Made by a program: the position numbers and the translations under genes. From NCBI GenBank assembly GCA_019359215.1, contig JAHHHS010000052.1:1-50060 (forward strand): a stretch of DNA of 50,060 nucleotides, given 5' to 3'. The first letter of the stretch is position 1, and each line of letters opens with the position of its first letter. The DNA comes from Nostoc indistinguendum CM1-VF10 (GTDB lineage Bacteria; Cyanobacteriota; Cyanobacteriia; Cyanobacteriales; Nostocaceae). Shown here piece after piece: positions 17,129 through 25,646 of the stretch. The notes below the pieces were generated by a model. It searched no databases, was not told the origin of the DNA, and saw nothing but the letters and a program-made list of their open reading frames with translations.

Positions 17129-17944
17129 TCAATCAATTTTTGAATTATCCACTAAAGACCATCCCAAAGTAGTTGGCTGTTCATAAACCCGCTTTAGAGT
17201 ATTTATATCTCTAGGAGAAATAGGCAACGGGTTACGAACTTGAGAAAAATATAGCGCATCCGTTTGTAGCGGACTATGACCCCAAATTCCCAGTGCATGA
17301 CCGAATTCGTGGCGGGTAGCTGCAATGAGATATTCACCTGTTTGACTGGGACTTAGCAAGATGATGAAGCGGTGGGATAAAACTTTGTTGCTGGTATATA
17401 ACTCGTAAGTAGTTTGTGCCGATCGCGCCCGGGGTATATTAGTACCAGGAGAAATTTGTAGAGGTGGCGCTTTCCGTACAATCTTAATATCAGCAACTTC
17501 TGGCTGTTCGACTACTGTTAAAGGCAAATAAGTACTCCATTCTTGCACACCCTGCAAGACAGCGTTAACCCATGCTTGAGCTTGTTTTTCACTGACGGCT
17601 TTTGGTGGTTCTACGTAAACTCGAACAGGAAATTGTGACCAGATTAAATAACCAACTTGGGTTTTTATGACTTGGGAAAAGTAGTTACCACTGTTAGTAC
17701 TATCTTGCCACTGTGCGAGTGTAAGCGGTAAGGGATGAGGTTTTGAAGGAGATGATGGAGATAGAGAGATTATTAAGTTTGAATATATATGTTTTGGTAT
17801 TATTGTAAACCCGTCACTTGACTGGAGATTAGTAAAAAAGATTAACAGCCCTGTACCAAGAAAAAAGGCAAGGGCTGTAATTAACCGCCGTGAAATTAAA
17901 TTTATTAGGCTCTTAAGTATTGGGTGTTGGGTTATTTTCCCCAT
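17129..17944 (-). CDS. Membrane-anchored or secreted metzincin-like zinc protease
   Basis: The 271-residue protein has one N-terminal hydrophobic segment (LITALAFFLGTGLLIFFTN), a polar linker and a C-terminal matrixin-like domain. That domain contains YLPLTVVEQPEVADIKIV and the zinc site HEFGHALGIWGH near residue 212, followed by the Met-turn-like region DALYFSQ. It probably cleaves proteins outside the inner membrane. The third His is one residue later than in the canonical HExxHxxGxxH pattern. ATG 17944 is chosen over 17977 because the longer form would overlap secG and adds a non-hydrophobic leader. Confidence 0.8.
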   Translation of the reverse strand: MGKITQHPILKSLINLISRRLITALAFFLGTGLLIFFTNLQSSDGFTIIPKHIYSNLIISLSPSSPSKPHPLPLTLAQWQDSTNSGNYFSQVIKTQVGYLIWSQFPVRVYVEPPKAVSEKQAQAWVNAVLQGVQEWSTYLPLTVVEQPEVADIKIVRKAPPLQISPGTNIPRARSAQTTYELYTSNKVLSHRFIILLSPSQTGEYLIAATRHEFGHALGIWGHSPLQTDALYFSQVRNPLPISPRDINTLKRVYEQPTTLGWSLVDNSKID

Positions 17945-17954
17945 TAACCTATCC

Positions 17955-18188
17955 TTATTTAGGCAACCAACCGGCACTTAAAACCACTGTTAAACCTAAA
18001 AAGATTACTGTCAATGCCCAAGTAATTCGATTTAAGGTATTTTCTGCACTTTTGGTGCTGCTAAATAGCTGGGCTTGTCCACCAATGGCTCCAATGCCAT
18101 CACCTTTGGGGCTATGCAGTAAAACCAAGATAATCAAACCAGTGGCGGAAAACGCCCAAATGCCTTGCACGATATTAGTAACTGTCAT
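17955..18188 (-). CDS. secG: Protein translocase subunit SecG
   Basis: This small membrane protein associates with SecYE and helps SecA-driven protein export. It has 77 residues and two helices. The first (IVQGIWAFSATGLIILVLLH) precedes the conserved cytoplasmic loop SPKGDGIGAIGGQAQLF, and the second (ITWALTVIFLGLTVVLSAGW) ends the protein. Length and loop are typical for cyanobacteria. It lies downstream of gpmI and just upstream of the protease, all on the minus strand. Confidence 0.93.
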   Translation of the reverse strand: MTVTNIVQGIWAFSATGLIILVLLHSPKGDGIGAIGGQAQLFSSTKSAENTLNRITWALTVIFLGLTVVLSAGWLPK

Positions 18189-18272
18189 GGTAGGAATCTC
18201 ATTTATAAAAAGTTTTAAAAAACAGGAGTCAGGAGTTCACTTAAAACTCCTAACTCAGGACTCAGCAATTTT

Positions 18273-19871
18273 TTACAGCCCTACTTGCACGGGGGTGCGA
18301 GTGCGTTGCAACTCATATTCTGCTGTTTTCAGCAGCGATCGCCCGGTCATTTCTGGTGGCTGAGGCAGCTGTAAAATCTCTAGAATTGTGGGGGCGATGT
18401 CGGATAGCTTGCCATCGCTTCGCAGTTCGACATTTGTACCATATCCAGGGATTTTGATTTTCTCGCCTTCTACCAAAATTAAGGGGACTGGGTTAGTAGT
18501 ATGAGCTGTCCAGGGATTGCCCCCTTCATCTAGCATATACTCAGCGTTACCGTGATCGGCAGTAATAATTGTTGTACCACCGGCTTTGATAACGCTCTCT
18601 AGTAGTCGTCCCAAACAGCGATCAACTGTTTCAATTGCTGTAATGGTAGCGTCGATTTTACCAGTATGCCCTACCATGTCTGGGTTAGCATAGTTAATCA
18701 CAACTAGGGAATATATACCCTTTTGAATCGCAGCGATCGCAACATCTGTAACTGCTGCTGCTGACATCGCTGGGGCGTGATCGTAAGTCGCTACCATTGG
18801 GCTGCTTACTAATTCCCGATCTTCTCCAGCAAAAGGTTCCTCTAGACCCCCATTAAAGAAATAGGTGACGTGGGCGTATTTTTCTGTTTCGGCAGTGCGG
18901 AACTGATTCAGACCATGATTAGCTATTACTTCTCCCAGAATATTACTGAGATTCTGTGGTTCAAAGGCTACAGCCACGGCTAAGTCTGAATCGTATTGTG
19001 TAAAGGTGACAAAAGACAGTGGTGTAATTTGCCGTCTTTCAAAACCGTTAAAAGTAGAACTGACCAAAGCTTGAGTCAGTTGTCTGGAGCGATCGGGGCG
19101 GAAGTTAAAAAATATCACCCCATCCCCTGGTTCTATTGCGCCGGGTGCAATTCGGATTGGGTTGATAAATTCATCTTTTACCCCTTCAGCGTAAGATGCT
19201 TGCAAGATTTCCACAGCCGTGCGATTATCACCTGTACCATCTTGGGTCATCACGTCATAGGCGCGTTTGACCCGATCCCAGCGGTGATCGCGATCCATCG
19301 CGTAGTAGCGACCGCTGAGGGTGACTATGCGCCCAATTCCTGTGCGGTCTATATAATTTTGCAGCATCGTGATTGCTCTTACACCGTCAGTTGGCGCGGT
19401 GTCACGACCATCGGTAATCGCGTGGATACAAACTTCTGGAATTCGCTGGTTTTTGGCTAAGTCAAGTAGTCCGAATAGATGGGTAATATGCGAATGTACC
19501 CCTCCCTCAGAACAAAGCCCGACTAGATGCAGCTTGCTATTCCGAGAACGAACTTCCTGGCAAATTTTGACGAGTGCTGGGTTTAAGGCAATAGAACCGT
19601 CTTCGACCGCATCAGAGATGCGTACCAGTTCTTGCGGTACCACTCGCCCAGCACCAATGTTCAAATGACCAACTTCCGAGTTGCCCATTTGTCCCTCTGG
19701 CAACCCTACGGCTTTTCCTGATGTGCGGATGAGGGTATGCGGGTAAGCTGCCCATAAACTTTCCACAATGGGAGTTTTAGCAGCAACAATAGCGTTTCCT
19801 CGCTTCTCCTCGCAGTAGCCCCATCCGTCTAAAATGACTAGCACCACAGGAGTAACAGGTGCTTTGGTCAT
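18273..19871 (-). CDS. gpmI: 2,3-bisphosphoglycerate-independent phosphoglycerate mutase
   Basis: It interconverts 3- and 2-phosphoglycerate through a phosphoserine intermediate with two Mn ions. Visible motifs are VVLILDGWGYCEEKRGNAI, the Ser-containing GQMGNSEVGHLNIGAGR, the substrate loop HAITDGRDTAPT, NYANPDMVGHTG, and the metal site TTIITADHGNAEYM. The length of 532 residues is normal. The gene is in the glycolytic/anaplerotic core and lies upstream of secG with an 84-base gap. Confidence 0.96.
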   Translation of the reverse strand: MTKAPVTPVVLVILDGWGYCEEKRGNAIVAAKTPIVESLWAAYPHTLIRTSGKAVGLPEGQMGNSEVGHLNIGAGRVVPQELVRISDAVEDGSIALNPALVKICQEVRSRNSKLHLVGLCSEGGVHSHITHLFGLLDLAKNQRIPEVCIHAITDGRDTAPTDGVRAITMLQNYIDRTGIGRIVTLSGRYYAMDRDHRWDRVKRAYDVMTQDGTGDNRTAVEILQASYAEGVKDEFINPIRIAPGAIEPGDGVIFFNFRPDRSRQLTQALVSSTFNGFERRQITPLSFVTFTQYDSDLAVAVAFEPQNLSNILGEVIANHGLNQFRTAETEKYAHVTYFFNGGLEEPFAGEDRELVSSPMVATYDHAPAMSAAAVTDVAIAAIQKGIYSLVVINYANPDMVGHTGKIDATITAIETVDRCLGRLLESVIKAGGTTIITADHGNAEYMLDEGGNPWTAHTTNPVPLILVEGEKIKIPGYGTNVELRSDGKLSDIAPTILEILQLPQPPEMTGRSLLKTAEYELQRTRTPVQVGL

Positions 19872-20045
19872 AGTAAAATTGCCCTTTACTTTTTGTAATA
19901 CCCGAATGATACCACTGCTAATCCACGCCGCAAGTGAATTTTTGCTTATTAATTTATTTTATGAAAGACTTCCAGTTTTTTGAATGATTTTTTAAACTTT
20001 AGCAGTTTTTATGTAACGTCGGTTATTGTTAATAACAAGCAATTA

Positions 20046-20077
20046 CTTAGTAGTAGCATTTTAGCACTACTACTAAG
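20046..20077. terminator. Perfect inverted repeat between ABC-F gene and gpmI
   Basis: Arms CTTAGTAGTAG (20046-20056) and CTACTACTAAG (20067-20077) flank a 10-base loop. It lies 15 bases past the stop of the ABC-F gene. There is no strong U-run on the minus strand, so it may act as a weak terminator or an mRNA-stabilising hairpin. Confidence 0.5.
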
Positions 20078-20091
20078 TCCGTATCAATCTC

Positions 20092-21777
20092 TTATTTCTT
20101 TTTACTAGAAGCTTTTGCAGCTTTTTTAGCAGCTTTTTCAGCAGCGATCGCAGCTAATTTTGCTTGTTCTTTTTCTTCGGCAATTTTCTGGAGATAGTAA
20201 TGATAGTCTCCTAAGTAAACCCGGAATTCCCCATCACGAATTTCGACGATTTTGTTAGCTACTTGAGAAATAAAGTAGCGATCGTGGGAAACGACAATTG
20301 CCGTACCGTCATAATTTTTGAGCGCTTCTTCCAGCATTTCCTTCGCTGGAATATCTAGGTGGTTTGTCGGCTCATCTAAAATTAGTAAGTTCGCGGGACG
20401 TAAGAGCATTTTTGCCAACGCCAAACGAGCTTTTTCTCCTCCACTTAATGCTCCAACTGCCTTGAATACAGTATCACCAGTAAATAAGAAGCGTCCCAAA
20501 AGCGTGCGGACTTCTTGATTATCCCAGTCTGGAACTTCATCATGGATAGTTTCCATGACAGTTTTCTTCAAATCTAAAGCTTCAGCTTGGTTTTGCTCAA
20601 AGTAACCGGGAATAACGTTGTGATCCCCTAATTGAACGCTACCTTCTGTGGGTGGTTCCATACCCATAATTACGCGCAGAAGGGTAGATTTTCCAGCACC
20701 GTTGGGGCCAAGAAAAGCAATGCGATCGCCTCTTTCAATTAGGAGATTTGCTGCCAAAAACAAAATTTTATCACCGTAAAGATGAGTTAAATCTTTAATT
20801 TCTACTACTTCGCGTCCACTGCGGGGTGCAGGGGGAAAACGGAAGTGTAGAGTTCTTACCCCGGCAATAGGTGCTTCAATGCGCTCAATTTTGTCGAGTT
20901 GCTTTTCCCGGCTTTTTGCCTGGGTACTGCGGGTAGCACTGGCGCGAAATCTATCAACAAAGGTTTGCTGTTTCTCTAATTCTTTTTGCTGACGTTCGTA
21001 AGCACTCAGTTGTGCTGATTGACTTTCAGCTTTTTGTTCCAAATATGCCGAGTAGTTACCAAGGTAGGTACTGGAAACACCACGTTCAGTTTCCACAATT
21101 TGGGTGCAGAGGCGGTCAAGGAACTCCCGGTCATGGGAGACTATTACCATCGGCGTAACCAGCCCTCTGAGGTAATTTTCCAACCACTCAATGGTTTCTA
21201 AATCTAGGTGGTTAGTCGGTTCATCCAGCAGTAACAAGTCGGGTTTTTGCAGCAGAATTTTTCCTAAACTCATCCGCATTTGCCAACCACCACTGAAGGC
21301 ACTAACGAGGCGATCGCCATCTTCTAGCCCAAACCCCATCTCTGGTAAAATTTTCCCGATGCGTGCATCTAAGTTGTAGCCATCCAAGGCTTCAAATTTG
21401 CGCTGCAACCGATCCAACTTGTCGATCAGTCGATCCAGTTCCTCTGGGCTAGCCGTTTCCATCTCTTGTGGCACATGCGCTAGAGATAACTGTACTTCGT
21501 TGGCTTCTTTAAAGACAGTCCAAAATTCTTCTCTAACGGTGCGGGTGGGGTCTACTTCAAACTCTTGGTTGAGGTAGGCTATGTGTAAGCTATTAGGACG
21601 GATAATTACGCCAGAGGTGGGTTCCATTTCCCCAGAAATGATCTTTAACTGGGTGGATTTTCCAGCACCGTTGACACCGACTAAGCCAATGCGATCGCCT
21701 GGTTTAACTTCCCAGTTGATATCTTTGAGAACTTCGCCTGTGGGATAAATTTTACTTATATGTTCTAGTCGCAGCAT
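20092..21777 (-). CDS. ABC-F family ATPase (ribosome-associated)
   Basis: The 561-residue protein has two ATPase domains and no membrane helices. Domain 1 has GVNGAGKST and FSGGWQMRMSLGKIL / LLLLDEPTNHLD; domain 2 has GPNGAGKST and LSGGEKARLALAKMLL / LLILDEPTNHLD. They are joined by the charged ABC-F linker (SAYERQQKELEKQQTFVDRF). ABC-F proteins bind the ribosomal E site and ease translation stalls; some give antibiotic resistance. The C-terminal tail is Ala-Lys rich (AAKKAAKASSKKK). The sub-family (Uup- or YbiT-like) was not settled. Confidence 0.9.
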   Translation of the reverse strand: MLRLEHISKIYPTGEVLKDINWEVKPGDRIGLVGVNGAGKSTQLKIISGEMEPTSGVIIRPNSLHIAYLNQEFEVDPTRTVREEFWTVFKEANEVQLSLAHVPQEMETASPEELDRLIDKLDRLQRKFEALDGYNLDARIGKILPEMGFGLEDGDRLVSAFSGGWQMRMSLGKILLQKPDLLLLDEPTNHLDLETIEWLENYLRGLVTPMVIVSHDREFLDRLCTQIVETERGVSSTYLGNYSAYLEQKAESQSAQLSAYERQQKELEKQQTFVDRFRASATRSTQAKSREKQLDKIERIEAPIAGVRTLHFRFPPAPRSGREVVEIKDLTHLYGDKILFLAANLLIERGDRIAFLGPNGAGKSTLLRVIMGMEPPTEGSVQLGDHNVIPGYFEQNQAEALDLKKTVMETIHDEVPDWDNQEVRTLLGRFLFTGDTVFKAVGALSGGEKARLALAKMLLRPANLLILDEPTNHLDIPAKEMLEEALKNYDGTAIVVSHDRYFISQVANKIVEIRDGEFRVYLGDYHYYLQKIAEEKEQAKLAAIAAEKAAKKAAKASSKKK

Positions 21778-21937
21778 TAAGTTTCTCTCAGGTAGGGAGT
21801 GGGTGGTTGAGGACGAAGTACTAACACCGCCTCTAATATTAACAAAAATTAACTATAAATTCGTCGTTACAAAGTCTGGAAGCCGCAAACCAAATTTGGC
21901 TTGAGCCACGGATAAAATTTACCACATCTATCTCAAG

Positions 21938-22267
21938 CTAACTTTGTGCTACTTGTCTGACTTCTTCGACACTAAAGCTAAATGCCTCTGCCACTTGTTC
22001 CACAGTCACCCCTAATTTCAATAAGGTGGGTATTAATTTTAATTTGGCTCTATGCTCCCCTTTTTGCATGGCATCATGATAAGCTTTTGCGTTTTGAACT
22101 TGGTTTATGGTTAAATCTAACCCCTCTGCAACTTGCTCAATAGTTAACCCTAAATCTAATAGACGAGGTACTGATTGCAGTAAACCTTCCAAACGCCCTT
22201 CTTCAAATGCTTCTTGATAAACTTTTGTATCTTTGGAACTCATAGTTCCTATGTTGTAGTCCACCAA
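21938..22267 (-). pseudogene. Rpn/DUF2887-type nuclease C-terminal tail fragment
   Basis: The 109 residues contain only the tail of a PD-(D/E)XK Rpn-like protein: EAFEEGRLEG followed by two related helical units (VPRLLDLGLTIEQVAEGLDL and IPTLLKLGVTVEQVAEAFSF). The complete neighbour at 22295-23091 ends in one such unit. The nuclease domain is missing, so this is probably a partial duplicate or the remnant of a second copy. An independent small protein is possible but less likely. Confidence 0.55.
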
Positions 22268-22294
22268 TTCCTCTACTCCTTGATCAGAAGAATT

Positions 22295-23091
22295 CTACTG
22301 CGCGGCTTGTCTGACTTCTTCGACACTCAAATCTAACGCCTGCGCTATTTGTTCTATAGCTAACCCTGCTGCCAACATTCCTGGTACTGCTTTTAGTTTA
22401 CCTTTAAGCTCACCCTGTTCAATGCCTTGTTCAATGCCTTCCTGAAAGGCTTCTTGATAAAATCTGGTTTGCTTTAACTCGCTTAATCCAAACATTTCCT
22501 CCATTTCCTCCCTACTCATTGTGGGAAACTTGTAAGCCAAAATAGTCTCTATAAATTGTAATAATTGCTGCTGTTTTGGTGGTGAACTTATCTCTGACTT
22601 GGTTCTGTCTATCAACTCCCTTGCTTGTGCGATCGCTATATCGTCGCTTGCAATTACTAATTTAGCAGTTGCAATGCCAATTGGAAGCGATACACCTTCA
22701 CCTAATTCATCCAAATAAATGCGCCTGACGCGCCCACTTGTGAAAAACTCACGGTAATGTTTGATATCTCCTGTATCTACATTCCTGTTTGGGTATAAAA
22801 CCACAGCACCCAGCCATTTAATGGTTGATTCTGACGGAGATATAAACATATTTCTGCAATTAGCCGTGAATAAATTTCCCAATCTGTTTGAAATTGCACT
22901 TCTACAAAGTAAATCGGGTTCTCGTTTCCTTGTGTCGGTAAAAACACCCCATCGATTCTGAAAGCTGTTTGTTTTATTTCAACTGATGAAAATTGATAAA
23001 GGCTAGCTGATTCTGGAGAATTACCAAGAAGTTCAAAGAAGATATCAGGAAATTCTTGAAACAGCCGATAAAAGATGATGTCTGTTTTCAC
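22295..23091 (-). pseudogene. Rpn-family (DUF2887-like) nuclease, frameshifted
   Basis: The frame from 23091 starts MKTDIIFYRLFQEFPDIFFE and contains the nuclease core: the Asp in AFRIDGVFLP and the E-x-Q site in YFVEVQFQTD. It ends prematurely as LNGWVLWFYTQTGM. The second frame continues WLGAVVLYPNRNVDTGD, then RIYLDELGEG, then the basic and helical tail EGIEQGIEQGEL to 22295. The frames meet near 22808-22815, where GGCTGGGT in place of GGCTGGCTGGGT would explain the shift. The family comprises DNA nucleases implicated in recombination or phage defence and often called putative transposases. Confidence 0.8.
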
Positions 23092-23155
23092 AATTTTATA
23101 TCATTTTAAAATTTTGATTTGCTGTTCTTGTATTACTTTCTTCCTCAGAACCATC

Positions 23156-23529
23156 TCACACTTCCAGCAACCGCTCTTTTGCCATCCCTAATATACGGGA
23201 TAAGGGCGCTAACAAACTATTATCAAATGCTTCTCCAGCATAAATATTATTCAGTTCAGTCGGAGATAATTTAAAGGTATCGCAGAATTTAGCAAACTCC
23301 TGGTTACTCAAATCAAGCTCTTTTTGCCTATCATCAAGTAAAACTGCGATCGCTCTAGTTCCATGCTATTTCACTGGCATATTCTGGTTTAAAAAATCCC
23401 ACCAAATTACCTTGATGATAAACTGGTATATCAGAGATTATTTGTTTCAAGTTGCCAATCTAAAGGCTCATTACGTAGCGACCTAGCTGCACCCCTAAAT
23501 ATTTTAAGATTGCACCATTTTAAAACCAT
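23156..23529 (-). pseudogene. Unidentified small protein gene with at least two frameshifts
   Basis: Three frames read in order as protein-like sequence. From ATG 23529 the first gives MVLKWCNLKIFRGAARSLRN, the second gives ISDIPVYHQGNLVGFFKPEY and the third gives AIAVLLDDRQKELDLSNQEF, ending at TGA 23156-23158. The middle part is loosely reminiscent of Phd-type antitoxins (inference from a short motif). No firm family was recognised. It lies in the accessory block behind the Rpn remnants. Confidence 0.5.
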
Positions 23530-23593
23530 TTATTCCTTAACTGCCAGTAAAATACCCTATCACTGGCGATTAGAAATCGCAGCTATACAAACA

Positions 23594-23645
23594 AAACCCG
23601 CGGAGGTGGGTTTCAACTTGCTGGAGTCCGCGCAGACGGACTTAG
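23594..23645. repeat. Double-hairpin dispersed repeat
   Basis: AAACCC...GGGTTT flanks an 8-base loop and GTCCG...CGGAC flanks a 6-base loop, 15 bases apart. GC-rich double hairpins of this kind are common between genes in Nostocales. No function is evident. Confidence 0.55.
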
Positions 23646-23739
23646 TTTGTGCAGCCGTTATGTATTTCTACCATAACCTCTAACTCAGCCAAAATTAGCG
23701 ATCGCCAGGTGAATCAATGCGATTCTACTACTCACACGC

Positions 23740-24204
23740 CTAGTTTTGTGATTCGTATTCTTCAAAAATTATTACAGCAGCTTCTAGGTATCGATCTAGT
23801 AAATGATGATCAGATATATCAGGTAACATTAATTCAACAGTCGATATGGCTTCCATTATTCCAACATGCTCTTCTCCAACTTTAAAAGCTGCGATAAACC
23901 ACCATAGTCGAGCTATTGCAGTTTGAATTTCTTCTCTTTCAGGCAAATACCATATTTCTCGACCAATTTCATTACACTGTAAAGGAGTTAAAAAATTTTG
24001 CTCTGACAAAGCTTGCTGAATATATTTATTAAGCTGGGAGAGTTTGCCCGATTTAATCTCGGATGAATATATTTGTATGCATTCTATTGCCCATTGGATT
24101 GCCAAACTATAGTGATATTTTTGTAATTTAAGTGCAATTGGATAAGCCCAAAGTATTTCTTTTTGCGCTATAGTTTGTTTTACATTTTCTATTAGTTTTT
24201 TCAT
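23740..24204 (-). CDS. Unknown helical protein
   Basis: The 154-residue frame begins MKKLIENVKQTIAQKEILWA and is predicted from composition to be mainly alpha-helical (ALKLQKYHYSLAIQWAIECI, GREIWYLPEREEIQTAIARL). It is acidic overall. There is no signal peptide, membrane helix or known catalytic motif. The family was not recognised. It has its own upstream gap and sits among defence-type and mobile fragments, so an immunity or regulatory role is possible, but nothing in the sequence proves it. Confidence 0.6.
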   Translation of the reverse strand: MKKLIENVKQTIAQKEILWAYPIALKLQKYHYSLAIQWAIECIQIYSSEIKSGKLSQLNKYIQQALSEQNFLTPLQCNEIGREIWYLPEREEIQTAIARLWWFIAAFKVGEEHVGIMEAISTVELMLPDISDHHLLDRYLEAAVIIFEEYESQN

Positions 24205-24320
24205 AGATGTAACTATATCTAACTAACTTGCAGTAAAACTTATAAGTATATAATTTTTTTCACTTCGTTCTACTTAAGGTATCTTCAAATAACAATTAAG
24301 CGTCATAAAAATGGTAGTAA

Positions 24321-24591
24321 TTATCCTTCCCAGTCTTGACGAGTATCGCACAGAAAATTGTCTGCGATCGCATCATCAAATAAATAAGGGCAATGCTCTG
24401 GAAAAGTTCGTAATGGTAAGTTAGTTTCTCTTATACCAATTTTGTATGAAGTTGCATAGAATCAAAAGGCTATAAACTATGCTTGGCAAGCATTCCGGCT
24501 TTCTAGAGTTTCATGCAGCTTCACAATAATTTGGTATTAGCCATAAATTAACACCCGCTTCAAAACCATCTAGCAAAACTTCTTCTATCAA
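24321..24591 (-). pseudogene. Small partner gene of the XRE regulator, interrupted by a MITE
   Basis: Frame fragments MIEEVLLDGFEAGVNLWL and RETNLPLRTFPEHCPYLF...CDTRQDWEG lie on either side of a 103-base element. Removing 24434-24536 plus one TTA gives a single 55-codon frame ending at TAA 24321-24323. Its TTG start (24589-24591) overlaps the stop of the XRE gene, so the two were translationally coupled. The function of the small protein is not known. With the MITE present the second half is out of frame and the gene is dead. Confidence 0.7.
24434..24536. mobile_element. 103-bp MITE with TTA target duplication
   Basis: The element starts TACCAATTTTGTATGAAGTT and ends, read as reverse complement, TACCAAATTATTGTGAAGCT; these are imperfect inverted repeats of about 30 bases. 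It is flanked by TTA at 24431-24433 and 24537-24539. It has no coding capacity. A 3-base TWA-type duplication is typical of IS5/ISL2-like transposition, so a related transposase elsewhere probably mobilised it. Confidence 0.8.
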
Positions 24592-24950
24592 CTTGCTTTT
24601 GCTTCATCCCCAGATGCTTCAGCCACAGCTGCCAATCTATCTGCCGCAGCTTGCACAATTTGAGCCACTTGAGCCAAAGGCATGTGCTGGATTTGTCTAA
24701 GAATCAGACTCAAATCTGAGGTTTCTGGAATTGGCTTGCCATCTATGCAGCTGATTAACTCTTCCATTGTGTAGCCTGCTTTCGATGCGATTCGAGCCAA
24801 ATTTTCTGTATCTGGCACCTTCACACCTTTTTCCCACATCTGAACAGCAGTAGCAGATACCCCCAAAAGCTTACCAAATGCTCGCTGACTCATTGAACCG
24901 CGAGCTAGTTTAATGATTTCAATCAGTTTTTGTTTGCTTTCGATCTTCAC
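24588..24950 (-). CDS. XRE-family (lambda repressor-like) transcription regulator
   Basis: Residues 5-60 form a helix-turn-helix domain: LIEIIKLARGSMSQRAFGKL, LGVSATAVQMWEKGVKVPDT, ENLARIASKAGYTMEELI. The rest is a short helical tail (LRQIQHMPLAQVAQIVQAAA) that may dimerise. The length is 120 residues. Two identical 15-base sites 20 bases apart lie just upstream, which suggests autoregulation. The downstream small gene overlapped its stop before a MITE broke it, so this was probably the regulator of a two-gene unit, perhaps a toxin-antitoxin-like pair. Confidence 0.85.
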   Translation of the reverse strand: MKIESKQKLIEIIKLARGSMSQRAFGKLLGVSATAVQMWEKGVKVPDTENLARIASKAGYTMEELISCIDGKPIPETSDLSLILRQIQHMPLAQVAQIVQAAADRLAAVAEASGDEAKAS

Positions 24951-24975
24951 TGCTTATATAGCTAGCCAACTGTAT

Positions 24976-25010
24976 TTACAAGTTTACTTTCAATATTACA
25001 AGTTTACTTT
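24976..25010 (-). promoter_or_regulatory. Direct-repeat operator upstream of the XRE gene
   Basis: TTACAAGTTTACTTT occurs at 24976-24990 and again at 24996-25010, exactly 20 bases apart (two helical turns), 26 to 60 bases upstream of the XRE start. The arrangement suits two repressor dimers bound on the same DNA face over the promoter. The binding itself is inferred. Confidence 0.6.
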
Positions 25011-25190
25011 TATATTGACAGCCTTGTGTTTTAGTACTAAACTATATCTCTTGTTGTAAATCGGCAACTACAGGCATCAAGCTAGTAGAATAACCCATCT
25101 ACCTTTAATCAACACAAAAAACTTAGTTTGCTACGGCGCTTGTGCTAGTAGCTAGACTTTGCTGCGAAGAAATAATATCGAAGGTGCATC

Positions 25191-25637
25191 ATGTTTCGCA
25201 AGCCACGCAAAATTAACCAATATCGCCGCAAAGGTAAAAACCTTATAGCCACTAATAAAATTAAACCAGAACAGTGGAACATTTCTGAGGCAGAAACCAA
25301 AGAAGCCTTAAAAGTTAAAGGCTACGATGTCAAGCAAATCAAAAAAATCCACCTTCTGAAGCATCAAGTGTGTATTTCCTACTGGGATGTAAAAGGCAAT
25401 ATATGCAGCAGCTTTTTTAGCTACCGGATTTTTGCGCGTTGGCAAAAAGAAGTAGAGAAATTAATTTATACCTGTCAAACCCTAAAGGAATGGGCGAAGC
25501 TAAACTACGTTATGAAGTACGAATTTTCCTATTACCATTATCCCAGTGAAATAGAAGATACACTCCACGGAAAATTAGAAAACCACCTGTGTCTGTTAAA
25601 AACAACAGAACAACAAGTGATTTTACAGTATCTTTAA
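25191..25637 (+). CDS. Unknown basic protein
   Basis: The 148-residue protein has a strongly basic start (MFRKPRKINQYRRKGKNLIA), a middle of mixed strand and helix (IKKIHLLKHQVCISYWDVKG) and a helical part (RWQKEVEKLIYTCQTLKEWA). It has no signal peptide, membrane helix or catalytic motif that could be recognised. It ends 10 bases before the convergent prfA. The basic N-terminus could bind nucleic acid, but this is only a suggestion. Confidence 0.6.
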   Translation: MFRKPRKINQYRRKGKNLIATNKIKPEQWNISEAETKEALKVKGYDVKQIKKIHLLKHQVCISYWDVKGNICSSFFSYRIFARWQKEVEKLIYTCQTLKEWAKLNYVMKYEFSYYHYPSEIEDTLHGKLENHLCLLKTTEQQVILQYL

Positions 25638-25646
25638 GGGCAAAAA

